The notes under the pieces were generated by a model, which saw nothing but the letters and a program-made list of their open reading frames with translations, was not told the DNA's origin and did not search any database. Position numbers and translations under genes: made by a program. Positions 1-11,200 of a stretch of DNA of 64,000 nt are shown piece after piece. The stretch comes from Apium graveolens. Its lineage: Eukaryota; Streptophyta; Magnoliopsida; Apiales; Apiaceae. The stretch covers positions 223,965,275 to 224,029,274 of the forward strand of contig NC_133649.1 of NCBI RefSeq assembly GCF_009905375.1, written 5' to 3'. Numbering within the stretch: the first letter of the stretch is position 1; the number at the start of each line of letters is the position of its first letter.

Positions 1-214
1 TTGTGAGTTGGTTTGTGGGATTTATTCGAACTCTGTTTCAAGTTATTACATTCTTAGAGGCATTGGCTTATTCATTTGGTTATGGTTATTCTGAGGGGAT
101 CGATTGCATTATCATTTAGTTGCATTTACGTAGTTGCATTCATGCATTAGGTTTGTTTTGTAGTTTTGAGTCTGTTTATGCTTGAGGACAAGTATCGATT
201 CGAGTTTGGGGGTG
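1..214 (+). mobile_element. 3' untranslated end of Ty3/gypsy element T1
   Basis: No coding sequence is visible. The stretch ends in the G-rich polypurine tract GAGTTTGGGGGTG (202-214), directly before an LTR that opens with TGATAAGTGG. A 'gaggacaag ... gtttggggg' arrangement before the 3' LTR is typical of non-chromovirus Ty3/gypsy elements (Tat/Athila side). The rest of the element lies left of the window. The lineage call rests on tract and LTR style only, because no pol is visible. Confidence 0.65.
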
Positions 215-1726
215 TGATAAGTGGATTTTATATCCACTTGGAATGCTTTATTACAAGTTTAAATTGGTGTTTTGGACTCGAGTTGTTGGTATTTTGATAT
301 GTTTTGTGTTACTGCATTTCAGGTATTAGTTATATGAAAAAAGACCTTTTAAAGGAAACATGATAAAAAGTGATCAGAATTGGAAGCCAAGGCCATTGTC
401 AAGTTGTAGATAATCTCAATATCTTCGCGTGGGCAGTTGAATCGCCTAATTCTGACGAGTAGAACTCAAGTTATGGCCAAAATAAGATTCATCAGAAATT
501 TTTCCAGACAGAAGCTGAGCGCCCGCCCAGGAGAGCTGAGCGGCCGCCCAGAGAGCTGAGCGGTCGCCTAGAGAGCTGAGCACCCGCCCGGAGAGCTGAG
601 CGGCCGCCCAAGGCGCGACTGGTCGCTGATTTTGCTGAAAAAGCCTTTTTTGAGTGGAATTTGACGATTTTAAGGGTCCAGGTCCACTAGGGGCGTGTAT
701 ATACTTTAAAAAAAGGGTTTTCATCATCTGGGAAGATTGGGATACCAAGGAGAAGATCTAGAAGCACAGAACAACTCCGAAAAAGAAGATCTTGTTTTCA
801 ACTTGTGATTCTTTGAATTAGTTGTAACTTTGGATGCTCATTTTTGTTCTTGTTGAACGTAGATCTCGTTTATTCGTACTTTGATTATTATTCAGTTTAT
901 TAAGACCTTGTTTTATACCATGCTTTCATTGGAACCCATGGTAACGATGAGTTCGATTATGGGCTAATCCTTATCATGGGATTCTAGCGGATTTACTTAT
1001 GGATTTCAATAATTAATAGTTTCGATATCTTGGTGTGTGGTGATTGATTGCTATCCTAGTATTGGTTGTGCTTATTTGTCTTATGTGTGTAGCTAATATA
1101 TAAGATAGCGTGTTAATCTCTATTGAAGCGACAGTGAATATAGAGGTTTAGAACTTGCCATGCTAGCATAGGTTCATGTATGTGTATGCATGATTAGTGG
1201 GTAACTCTAACCGTTTTACTTGCCCTGTATAATCAAGATAGATAACTTATGCTTAAACCGTTATGTTGTCAAATTCTATAGACATATATGGTCTCAATAT
1301 AATTGGTGCATATTCAGCTTCTATCTCTTTTGTGGATGTCTGGTAGAATGGTACTCGTGCAACGAAAGTTGGCGTTTATCAGTTTCGTGTTATCTGATTA
1401 GTGTCATCACCATCACATGATAAGGTTAAGAATGAAAAGGCTATTGAATGAAGTATTTAATGAAGTTAGGATCCCATGTTTGTCATATATATTACTTCAA
1501 CCATTCTTGTTCTCTTAGTTATAATTGTTAGTTTAATCTCTTAGTTTAATTAAAACCCAATTTGTTATTTGTCTTAGCATTGAGCGATAACAATACATTG
1601 TTGCATAGGTGCATAAATTGAACTTAACATAAACCAGTCTCTGTGGGAACGAATCTGATTTATATCTTATACTACTTGCGAATGCGTATACTTGCGTGAA
1701 TTTTAGCGCGTGTTTTCGCCCTAACA
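215..1726 (+). repeat. 3' LTR of gypsy element T1
   Basis: About 1.5 kb, opening TGATAAGTGG and closing CCCTAACA, so it has TG...CA ends. A polypurine tract precedes it. The sequence resumes at 1727 inside a copia RT/RNase H reading frame (AATATTCATTAGTC, coding part of the I-S-Q-T-K motif), which fixes the right edge. The likely 5-bp target is AATAT (1727-1731); the left copy is outside the window. Short reading frames inside it are not genes. Confidence 0.75.
513..613 (+). repeat. GC-rich 20-bp minisatellite in the T1 LTR
   Basis: Five near-identical units, the first 21 and the others 20 bases (513-533, 534-553, 554-573, 574-593, 594-613), of the form AGCTGAGCGGCCGCCCAGAG. The array is strongly GC-rich in an otherwise AT-rich LTR. 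A further related piece (GGCGCGACTGGTCGCTGA) follows at once. Confidence 0.85.
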
Positions 1727-2526
1727 AATATTCATTAGTCAAACCAAATATATTTATGATCTTTTAAAGAAGTTTGATCTAATGGATTGCACATCTGCAA
1801 AAACTCCCATGGCCACTGTAACTAAACTTGAATTAAACACTACTGAAAAGTCTGTGGATATTTTAAGCTATAGAGGCATGATTGGCTCACTTCTGTACTT
1901 AACAGCTAGTAGGCCAGATATAATGTTTGATACTTGTCTTTGTGCTAGATATCAGGCTGATCTTAGAGAATCTCACTTAGTAGCTATTAAGAGAATTTTC
2001 AGATATCTCAAGGGAACACCAAAACTTGGCATTTAGTACCCTAGAGATTCTGGTTTTGATCTAACTGGTTATTCAGATGCAGATTATGTAGGTTGTAAAA
2101 TAGATAGAAAAAGTACAACAGGAACCTGTCAATTTCTAGAAAACAAGCTTGTATCCTGGTTCAGTAAAAAGCAAAATTCAGTTTCTACTTCTACAGCTGA
2201 AGCTGAATATATTGCTGCTGGTAGTTGCTGTGCCCATATTTTATGGATAAAAAACCAATTGTTGGACTATGGTCTACAAGTGGACAGAATTCCTATTTTC
2301 TGTGATAACACAAGTGCAATTGCTATCACTGAAAATCCAGTACAGCATTCAAGAACAAAGCACATAGACATCAAGTACCACTTCATTAGGGAACATGTGA
2401 TAAATGGTACTGTGGAACTTCATTTTGCCCAGTGAAAAGCAGCTTGCAGATATCTTTACCAAGCCACTTGATGAATCCACATTTACTAGATTGGTAAGTG
2501 AGTTAGGTATGCTTAATTATTCTTAA
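1727..2526 (+). pseudogene. pol: copia pol fragment: RT tail and RNase H (element A)
   Basis: The frame begins at the Q-T-K motif after the RT palm and runs through the connection region ([19 protein letters not shown]) into RNase H. The three RNase H acidic motifs are readable: Y-S-D-A-D-Y, T-A-E-A-E-Y and C-D-N-T-S-A. An in-frame TAG (2034-2036) follows the KLGI motif, and a frameshift near 2430, where the copies in D and E read VPSEKQ, breaks the tail. The end is placed after L-G-M-L-N-Y-S. All upstream pol (protease, integrase, RT palm) is absent from the window because gypsy T1 interrupts the gene. Non-functional as it stands. Confidence 0.85.
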
Positions 2527-3056
2527 ATTATCTTTAATAATTTTGCAAGTTGTAATGCAGCCAGAAACTTAATTAATTTTTCTGTTTTAGATGAAATTTT
2601 GGCTAAAGTCAAAATTTACATCTCGACGGATGTTCATTATCCATTGAGTTTGATCATCCATCGAAATAGAATAGCTTGGTAAAAATTAATTACTTTTCTG
2701 GATTATTTTATACCCGACGGATAATTGCTTTATTCTCATCTGTCGAATTGTCTACATCCTAGTCGTTAAAAGTACTGAACATTATCCATCGGATATACTT
2801 ACAGTCGGTAAGCATATCACGACGGATAATTGACAGAATTTTGACAGTTTATTTTATTTTTAAAACAGCTATTTTGGGCAATTTTGATTGGGTCTTTATT
2901 TTTTAACTTTAATTTTTATTCCATTTTAATCTGAAAATACATAAAAGCCTTACTTCAAGTTTATTTTAACTTTTATCTTTCTCTATTGCAACTAACTGCT
3001 ATCTTCTTCCTCAAAGAAAAATCTTCTTTCCCATTGCAAATTTCCTCACTTTAACA
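2527..3056 (+). other. pol-ORF3 spacer of element A with CGACGGAT words
   Basis: Non-coding leader between pol and ORF3. It holds several copies of the word CGACGGAT(A/G) or its complement: forward at 2624, 2715 and 2820, complementary or variant copies between. The part before 3057 is AT-rich with a C/T-rich tract just upstream of the ORF3 ATG. The equivalent spacers of D (24173-24770) and E (41342-41880) carry the same words in the same order. Confidence 0.6.
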
Positions 3057-6000
3057 ATGGCACCAGTAGTCAAAATCATGTCTCAGTCAGGATTCATCTA
3101 TGAGAAGAACAACTTCGCAGCTCTTATGAACAAAGAAATTCCGGCATCTAAAGATTTTCACAAAATGATAGACTTTGTGAAGGGATGCAAACTCAGTTAT
3201 GCCATGCTGGAATCACCCACAATCTACTATGAAGTTGTGGAGGAGATATGGACTACTGCTGTGTACCAGTCTACTGACAAAACCATAACTTTTACTCTTA
3301 AAGGTAAGCAATTCTGCATTAACAGTGACACAATTCAAGCATGCTTTAAGATTCCTGAGAACAATACTACTAAACCACACACAGATGCTAATTTAGTTAC
3401 CATGCTTAATTCTATTGGCTATGCTCTTCCTACCACTAAGTTAAGTGAGATTAGAAGGCTAGGTCTTAGAAAAGAGTGGAGTTATTTGTGAGATGTAATT
3501 ACCAAGGTGTTTTCTAGTAAGATAAGTAATTTTGATTCTGTCAACACTGCCATGCTTAACATGCTTTATATGTTGGTTACTGATAATTACCATAATTTTA
3601 GTGACATGATTATGTTTGAGTTAGGTTATAAGTTAGGTGAAATTACAAAGAGAGCTAAAAATGTCTATTATGCTAGATTCTTGCTAACCATCTTATTGAG
3701 GATATTGTTATTGAGAACCCAACCAACAAACTGGATTGTTGGGTTCAAGAAAGGAGAGTGATTACAGATTTTAACAGAGTAAATCATCACAAAGAGGTGC
3801 CCCTTTTCTATTTTCCAATTATGGAGGGCCCTTAGGTAAGTGAGGTAAGCACCACTGTCTCTACTATTCCTACCTCCCAAATTTCTTTGCTTTTGAGTGT
3901 AGCTATGGAATCTGTGTCAATGACCCAACAGATGCCTACCCAAGCCACCAAAACAAAAATTTCCAAATCCAAAACAAAGAAAACCCCCTCTGGTTTCTCT
4001 CAAAATAAACCAGTTGCAAAATCTACCAAAATAAAGAGGGGAGTGTGAAGGGTGGTAAGGTAGGTGAGGGACAGGGTGAACATCAAAGAAACCCCAAGAA
4101 TAAGGATGGAGAGGTGAGTGTACCCAAGCCTGGCCATACCACAGTTTCCCAACAAACTGTGGTGATCAATAAGGAAATCAGCACAACTGTAGTTTCATCC
4201 TCCCAAAAGGATGTTACTATTGAAACAAGCTCCCAACCAAGAGCACATGCCAAGAGGGTAAGGGACACAAGCTCACCCCAAACTTATGCCAGAAAGAAGA
4301 GATCTAAAACCATTGGGGATGCACAGGGAACACACACAGTGCAAACTGCAGCTAAAGACTCAGTCACTACACCATCTCAAATTCAGTTTGATGTGGCTCC
4401 AATAAATGTGGAGTCACAGCCAAAATCTTTAATCATAGAAGCACAACAAACACCAAACTCTCCCATAAATTCTTTAGATGTGGATATGATCAACACATCA
4501 ATACCTGATTCTCCTTCTTTAACTCTGTTGGAGAAGCCAAAATCTAGTGCAAGTGAGCATCATATTTTAGATAATTTGTTGGCTCACTTGTCAATGCTTT
4601 CAGGAACTGTTGAGACATCTGTGCCCAAATTGTCATCAATCTGCACAGAGTCTGCAATAGTTTCCACTACAAACTCTATTATTTATTTTATTGCGGTGGA
4701 TATTGTTCATCCGTCGGTTAGTGATTGTATCCCGATGGATGTGCCTAACAGCAGTCATCCGTCGACTATCCTAACTACTACCTCGATGGATGTTCCTCAT
4801 CCGTCGGTACTCACTACACACACTAAAATTTCAACAATATTTACAAGTGTAGATGAGTTAGTAGTTGTACAATCACTCTTAGGACTGAGGGAAGGGAGTG
4901 AATTGAGTGAGAGGCTGAGTTGCTCTCAGGAAAAAGGAGAGGAAAAGAGAGAAATCATGCAGGCTATTTCTTCCATCCTGGAAAAAGAGAGTGAGAGGAG
5001 TTCCACCTTAGTAGGAGACGGTGAGGGTGTGAGGGTGGTGAGCCAAGGGGAGCCCTTGATGCAAGAAAAGAGAGAAAGTGAGAGAAAAGCAAGTACAACT
5101 GAATGGGAAGAGCCCATTGTAAGTGAGTTAATGGATGTCAATGAGGCTGACAAGAAACAGCTAATTCAGCAAGAATATCGAGTTATTTTAGACTATGTTT
5201 CTTTTGAAGCTGAGGCATTTACTCATCCTATGTCAGCATATCAAGTCCTAGCTGAACAGGACAATGTGGCTGCAGAAAGGATGTTAAACTTGGTGCATAC
5301 AACTGCTTCAATGCAAAGGGAAAAGGATCCCATCTCAGCCATGCCTCCCACAGCTGGTGATGATTGAGTATGGCACTGGTGGCTCTGAAGACTTCTTTGG
5401 AGATGAAGATGATAATGAAGAAGAGCTAATGGACATAGGGGGAGAAGCGGGCCCTAGCTCTAGATCAAACATTCCAGCTTGGGTGTTCTCTAAAGATTGT
5501 GATGAGCAACATTTCAAGACTACTCTCTTTCATATCATTCAACAGACTCAGACAGCTCTTCAAGCTACAACCAATGCCAACACCAAGAAGCTACTTCAAG
5601 CACATCTCAATTCTCTTTAACTGCACCAAATTCAATCTCTTCAACACAATCTGGATGTCACTTCAATTAAAATAGAGATTGACCAAGTCAAGAAGGATGT
5701 CTCTAAAAGATTGGATGCTAAATTTCCAAATACAACCATGCTTGACATCAACAGACAATTGAGGAAGAACTCTAATCTTACAACCAAAGTTGATTTACTG
5801 GATACAAGACTAAAAGCAGTGGAAGCCTCTCTCAATGTAATTCATTTACATCAAGCCCAGCAAACTCAGTTGCTTCAAAAGCTGGTGGTTGCACAAACTT
5901 CAACCTCCACTCAACTTGATGCTAACAAAAAGGGGGAGAAACACTCACTTGTCCCAGTTAGTCAAGGAGAGCCAATCAGTGAGGGGGAGGATGTGCTTTA

Positions 6001-7636
6001 CATTCAAATCAGTCAAGTAATGGTTCCATAAATTACTTTACCAAAGCCACCAATATTGGACAGTATTGATCTGATCCAAATAGCAGCTGCTAAGCTGGAT
6101 TCACAGTCAAATTTCAAGAAGCTTGATGTTGCAGCTGTTGAGAAGGAATTGGATGACAAATGGAGGAAAATAGATGAAGAAATTATAAAAAAAATTGGGT
6201 CAATTGAGAAACCAGACAAGACTTTCCGTCACTACTATCAAGTCAAGCAAATCTCTGTGAATGAAATGAGTCTAGGTAGCTTAGAAAAGGGCCAACCTTC
6301 ATGCATAAAGTCTCCAAAGGCCAATCTGGTTTTGAATCCTAAGAAGAACTATCCAAAGTCATCAGACAAAAATCCTGTGGATCTTATGTTTGAGACTCCA
6401 AGGCCAGATGAAAAGAAACTGTTGGCAAGGTCCATTGTATTCTTCAAAGATCCAACTGATTCAGTGCTGAAAAGGAGAATTACCAAGATCTACAGAAATG
6501 GTAAAGAAATCTGTGTGGTGGCTAGACACCCTCAGTTTGCAGAAGCCAAGAAGGAAGAAAAAGAAAGAATCAAGCAAGAAAAGAAGCAGGCTGCTTTAGA
6601 TGCTAAAAGGCTCAAATAAAAGAAGAAGCAAGCTGTTATCTTGGCCAAACTTCAAGCTGTGAAAACTGCAACTGAGATTTCTGAGAAACCACCTGTGACA
6701 ACTGAAGCTCAAGATCAGAAAATGCTCAATGAACCTCAACAGAAAAGAAAGTTCAGATATAAGCTCCATTCCAAAAGAAAACTGAACTTCAGTGATGAGG
6801 AAATGGAATACTACATTCCCAAACAATCTACAACTTCAACTCAAATATCCAAGCCCTCAGTGGTACATGAGGAATCTAAGATGGATCCTACAAAGAATTT
6901 TTATGGTGAGCCTATAATTCCCAAGGATGAGCCGATAGACTGGGAAAGTTTACCAATTCCTGAAATTAATTTACCAATTTTCAAAGAAGCAAAGAAGACA
7001 AAGATAAGAGCAACCAAGAAGATCAAGCCTGTAACTTTCAGAACCAAAGCTCAACCAATTGTCAACAAGGGAGATCTTCTATACATCTGTGACATCAAGG
7101 AATTTTCAGAGATTAATCTCTAAATGGATGAACTAGAAGAAGTGAGAACAATTGATGCTCACAGAAATCTTCCTGAAAGACTAGTGTTCAAGTACAAGGG
7201 AGGGAAAGAAATCACATGGCCTCTTCACAGGATTCTTCAAGAAAGATGCTCTGTACTAATAAAGATCTTCTCATCCTTCAAGAAAAACTTTGGATTCAAT
7301 GTAACTGCAAGGAAATTGGTCCTAAAGAAGATTGAAGATCTAAGGAGTAATAAAGCCAAGGATGCACTCTCAAAGACTCTATCAATTCTCTTCACAGGAA
7401 ATAGAGTGCATTTGAGGCCTTATTAGCTGATGGAATTCATGGATAACAAGGGTGTTAGAAGATTTTTCAGACTTAATGACCAATTGAGTATCTCTAGTAA
7501 TGAGACTCTATTGGAAATGCAAGAAAAACTGGATCTATCAGATGCTGAAGAACTTGAATTCCACAGACAACTCCAAAATCAAATAGAAGAAAATAATATA
7601 AAGTTTGGGAAGAAATCCAGACAATCAAGGAAATAG
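3057..7636 (+). pseudogene. ORF3 of element A: head domain plus long basic coiled-coil tail
   Basis: A gene-sized frame of about 1,525 codons between pol and the 3' LTR, where SIRE elements carry an 'envelope-like' gene. The start ATG ([10 protein letters not shown]) is shared with D and E. Head, about residues 1-230: motifs FTLKGKQFCINSDTIQ, LSEIRRLGLRKEWSYL and MLNMLYML, which resemble the 'putative plant transposon protein' domain (resemblance by eye). Middle: Ser/Thr/Pro-rich and acidic, encoding genomic words at 4709-4810. Tail: Lys/Glu/Ala-rich coiled coil near 6540-6660, then a conserved C-terminal block (PERLVFKYKGGKE ... WPLHRILQE ... GVRRFFRL). No signal peptide or obvious membrane span, so I do not call it an envelope protein. 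Stops at 3489, 3759, 5618, 6029, 6617, 7121 and 7424, and frame changes between 3761 and 4045 and near 5360, make it a pseudogene. Confidence 0.75.
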
Positions 7637-7828
7637 AAATCATCTGCTCAGACTAGAGGAGCACCTTGATAATGATTGTGAGAACTCCTTGTACACTTTA
7701 CTTTGTTTAATTTTTAAATAAATTGTAGCACTTATTAGTTTTATCTACTATATTTCCATCTGTACATTTAGGGTGTTTTGTTATCATCAAGTTTCTCTTA
7801 ATTTATGGCTACAATTCCAGTAGGCATA

Positions 7829-7841
7829 AATTGGGGGAGAT
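7829..7841 (+). other. polypurine tract of element A
   Basis: AATTGGGGGAGAT immediately before the LTR start TGTTAGGAATATG. It primes plus-strand DNA synthesis in LTR retrotransposons. Confidence 0.8.
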
Positions 7842-8881
7842 TGTTAGGAATATGTTGTGAACTTGATGATAAGTTAAACAAAACACCTTAGTAGATTTAA
7901 CTTAGTGAATTCGTATCTCTCGACGGATGTTCTAATATAGTCCCGACGGATGAACATTACAGTCCCGACGGATGACAACTGAACATCCATCGAAAGTGTA
8001 GCTTATGTAACAATAAGTATTATAGCACATTCCTGCAAACAACATGTTTTAGTTGAGTAGATGTTGTAGGATTCTGTAAGTCATGATGACTGCTAGATTG
8101 ATGTACATAATAGGTTAGCTAATTGTAAATATAAGATGTCTTATAATTCTGTACAAGTGAAATAGAATTAAGTGGCAGAAAGACTCCCAACGGATAATCT
8201 ATAAAGGCTCCCGACGGATGATCACCAAGGCTCCCGACGGATGACCAACTTAGTCTTGACAGATGATCATATTTAAAATAGTTGTTGATAGTGACAACAC
8301 AGTCACATGCATCCGGTGTTTGCAAAAGGAATGTGGCAGCCTGTTAAGCAGGATTTTGAGAACAAAGAAGCATTACCATTTCCATGCAAATGTGAAGATA
8401 TTCAAAGATACTGGATAAAGCAATGTAGTAGCATGATATTAGACTAGATTCATTTTGTTTTATTGTCTTGTCTAATTATCATGTAACTTGGTGATATATA
8501 AACCAAGAGTAGCAAGTAGAACTAATAACTAAGAAGGCTTATTTTTCCAGAGAAATAGATATGGCTGTATCTGCTAAGAATTTCTCTATAAGTTTGTTTG
8601 TTCACTTGTAAGCAGCTGTGTGTTATTCAAAGCATCACAGAGTTCTCAATCTGATATATATATATATATGGTGGATACATTCAAATCTACCAGAATGTTT
8701 TAAAGCTTTGTGTTTTATTACTTAGTGTTTTAATTTCTATTATTCTTCCATTCCGCATTACTACAAATCAAACAATGTTATATATATTAAGTTAGAACAT
8801 TTTTAAAATCTCAAAAAGGAGCCAGAATTACATTCAACCCCTCCCCCTCCGTAATTCTTGTTACATTATTTGGGAATAACA
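7842..8881 (+). repeat. 3' LTR of SIRE-like element A
   Basis: 1,040 bp, opening TGTTAGGAATATG and closing GGGAATAACA. It aligns by eye along its length with the LTRs of D (both) and E (reverse strand there). It contains two clusters of the CGACGGATG word (7921-7993 and 8188-8270), a TATA box in an inverted repeat (8487-8507), a short AT run and a hairpin (8670-8691). The sequence after 8881 belongs to gypsy T2. Confidence 0.9.
8487..8507 (+). promoter_or_regulatory. core promoter: TATA box inside a 6-bp inverted repeat
   Basis: Arms CTTGGT (8487-8492) and ACCAAG (8502-8507) are perfect reverse complements around the 9-base core GATATATAA. The same arrangement is kept in the D LTRs (18710-18730, 26698-26718) and the E LTR (36000-36020). 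Its place, mid-LTR and upstream of the presumed R region, fits the RNA polymerase II start of the element. Transcription itself is not shown by the sequence. Confidence 0.65.
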
Positions 8882-9117
8882 GAAGTTTATTAAGACTTGT
8901 GTAAGGGATGAGTCCCAAAAGTTTATAAAATTTATAAAGTTTCCGAAATATGGTTAAAATCCCTATGGCATGACAAATGAAATAAATGCATGAATTCCAA
9001 TAAAAGCACAAAGTTTGATAAATAAATCAAGTTTGAATAAGAGATACAAAGTTCGATAAACTAGATAGTCTCAAGGATAAAATAAAGATAAATAAGCCAC
9101 GCGGGGCTAGTAAAACC

Positions 9118-11033
9118 CTAAGCAGCGGAGGTGCCCTCGGCATCCATGTCACCATCCCGTCTGCTCTCGCTGGATGTATTAGAAGTCCCGGTCTCGGAGG
9201 AAGAAGAGCTGTGATCAGCCGTTGAAGGCCTAGAAGATGACTCGGGAGGAGGAAGAAGCGGGTCCTAAGGGATACGATCCGAGACAACTACGCGGGTACG
9301 AAACCTCTGCAGTAGAGTCTCATTATCGGGACACACGTAGTCTTCCGGGTTAATATCAGGACAAGCCTCATTCACGGTCCCAAGGGTCGTGTCCCAGCCA
9401 GTCCTAAAAAACCCAGGGAACACCGTGTCATCCCTGACCCTCATAGACTGAGTAAACTCCTCCGAGTCCAGATAAGAATCAATCGCCCTGTCCTTCTCGG
9501 CCCTCAGTGTAACCAGCTTGGTGTTTGCCTCCCCTAGCTCATCCTCCTTACGCTTCATCCTCCTCTCCAACGAAGTGTACTTCCTCTGCTGCCTCCTCAG
9601 GGCATTATCAGTGTTATCTGAGGCCTTCTTCCACGACTCGGCTGGCCTCATAGCCGCTTGGAAATAAGTATTAGACTGAAACATGACAATAAACAAAAAT
9701 ATAAGGCAAGAGAATGCTACAAGTATATGAGAAAAAGGAGTTTAAGAAAACATCATACCGAGGCTAAAGACTGAGCACCCATGAGCTTTATCCTCTCCAA
9801 ATCTGGACCAGCCATGATATCAGTGAATTCCTTAGGGGTCACATCATGGTAGGACCAATCCCAGGCATGCTTCGGGGATCCAACCACGGTGTCCCCTTGG
9901 CGAAATCCCCAAAGAGGCTGGAAAGCACCAGTGGCAACAGAAATGGGAGCAACAGCAGAAGTAGGAGCAGTTGGGACTTCAGTTCCCCCTGAGAAAGCCT
10001 CCACCATAGGCTCCTTGTGCTTTCTCAAGAAGCTAGGCTCCAAAGCCTTCCCCCGAGTATCCAGCCCTGCGAGCCACGCCTTTTTCATCCTCGCTATCTC
10101 TTCAACGATAGGTAGGTTATCTTCATTGATTTCTTTAGCGACTGCAAAAACCAAAGAGAAACAAAAATAAGTGGTGTCAATAATGCATGAAAGAAAGTAA
10201 AAACAAAAAGGGAAGAAAAATACCCTGTGCAGTAACTGAGGAAAGCCCCACATGGATCAGGGAAAACTCCTCTAATAAAGTCCAGCTGGGGGTGGCACCT
10301 TCATCCTGGGTGAGCTCATTATAGATAATAGTCTCTTCGGGGGTTAGATGAATGGATTTAAGGCTACCATCACTGACCTTCCCGAAGGAGGATCTGAAGT
10401 GGGTGCCCCAGTCTCCATTCTCCCACCTAAGCCCGACAAAACTACTCATCCAGTGTTGGTTATTATCAGGGATTGAAACACTGTTAAAGATGTGTTTGCA
10501 TTTGGGACTTTGTCTAATATAGACCCAACCACCGGTATTTTGAGAACTATTATAACATTGAAAGATTTTCCTAAAAATAGCTACTAACAAGGGGAAGCCG
10601 CTTCCGAGACACAAGACCATGAAACATAAAATGTTTCTCCGGGCATTCGGGGGAAGCTGGCAAGGACTAATTTATAGGTCTCCTAATAAAATGGGGATGA
10701 ATTCATGAAAAAGAAATCTAATCCCAGCAGTGAGGGCATCTGCATAGATAAAAAGAGTGGCGGGCTTTCAGTGGCATATGTGATCACCACCTTCAGTAGG
10801 AACTATCATAAGTGGAGGAGGAACATTATAAAGTGTGTTAAGCTTATCAAAATCTATACTATACCATTTGTTACAATAGTCAAATGAATCTAGATGTGCA
10901 TTAGATGGGTATTTATCCCCCTAGTGTTTATCATGTCTAGTAAGGACATATAAGAAGAGCGAATTTCGAGATCGTTACCTCGTTTTGAAGCAGAAGCGAT
11001 CTTGGCCGCCCTCTCGGAACTCTTGTCCGCCAT
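9118..11033 (-). pseudogene. antisense gene of T2: putative gypsy-type transposon protein (Transposase_28-like)
   Basis: Reads right to left from ATG at 11033 (MADKSSERAAK) to TAG at 9118. Exon 1 runs to a GT donor at about 10222, exon 2 is about 10141 to 9762 (GT at 9759), exon 3 is 9676 to 9118; acceptors end in TTTGCAG and GTTTCAG. Exon 1 carries the motif series H-L-D-S-F-D-Y, L-Y-N-V-P-P-P-L, E-G-G-D-H-I-C-H, CQLPPNARRNILCFMVLCL, G-G-W-V-Y-I and W-E-N-G-D-W, which by eye fits the plant 'putative gypsy type transposon' family. Exon 3 encodes a charged coiled coil (RRQQRKYTSLERRMKRKEDE) and a Ser-rich tail ending GTSAA. Breaks: a shift in the G5 run near 10916, TGA 10768-10770 (a Trp position), TAA 10672-10674 and TAG 9265-9267. 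Function unknown; intron edges are predicted from consensus only. Confidence 0.65.
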
Positions 11034-11200
11034 GGAGGTAAATGGTAACATGAAACTTTGGAGGAAAGATAAGAAGGGTTGCCGGAAAGGGATGGTTCCT
11101 ATCCGGAGAAATTGTAAAAGGCTGGAGAGAGGAGGAAAGTTTTGGAGAGTGGAAGTGAGAAATGAGAAAGTGAAGTATGGGACTTCACCTCACCCCCCCC

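Larger units (their letters stand above)
1727..8881 (+). mobile_element. SIRE-like Ty1/copia element A, 3' part
   Basis: The 3' portion of a copia element reading left to right: RT/RNase H tail, spacer, long ORF3, polypurine tract, 3' LTR. Its 5' part is displaced beyond the window by gypsy T1. The same gene order and closely similar sequence recur in elements D and E. An extra ORF between pol and the 3' LTR is known for the SIRE/Maximus lineage of Ty1/copia; assignment to that lineage also uses the gag N-terminus preserved in D. Confidence 0.85.

Noticed and set aside
446..748. 100-codon frame on the - strand in the T1 LTR
   Set aside because: It is produced by the 20-bp GC-rich minisatellite, which stays open by period, and has no domain.
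3057..7636. Calling ORF3 an envelope gene
   Set aside because: Position fits, but no signal peptide, membrane span or fusion-like segment is visible in any of the three copies.
9889..10170. 93-codon + strand frame
   Set aside because: Shadow of the antisense gene exon; no motifs of its own and it crosses the predicted intron edge.
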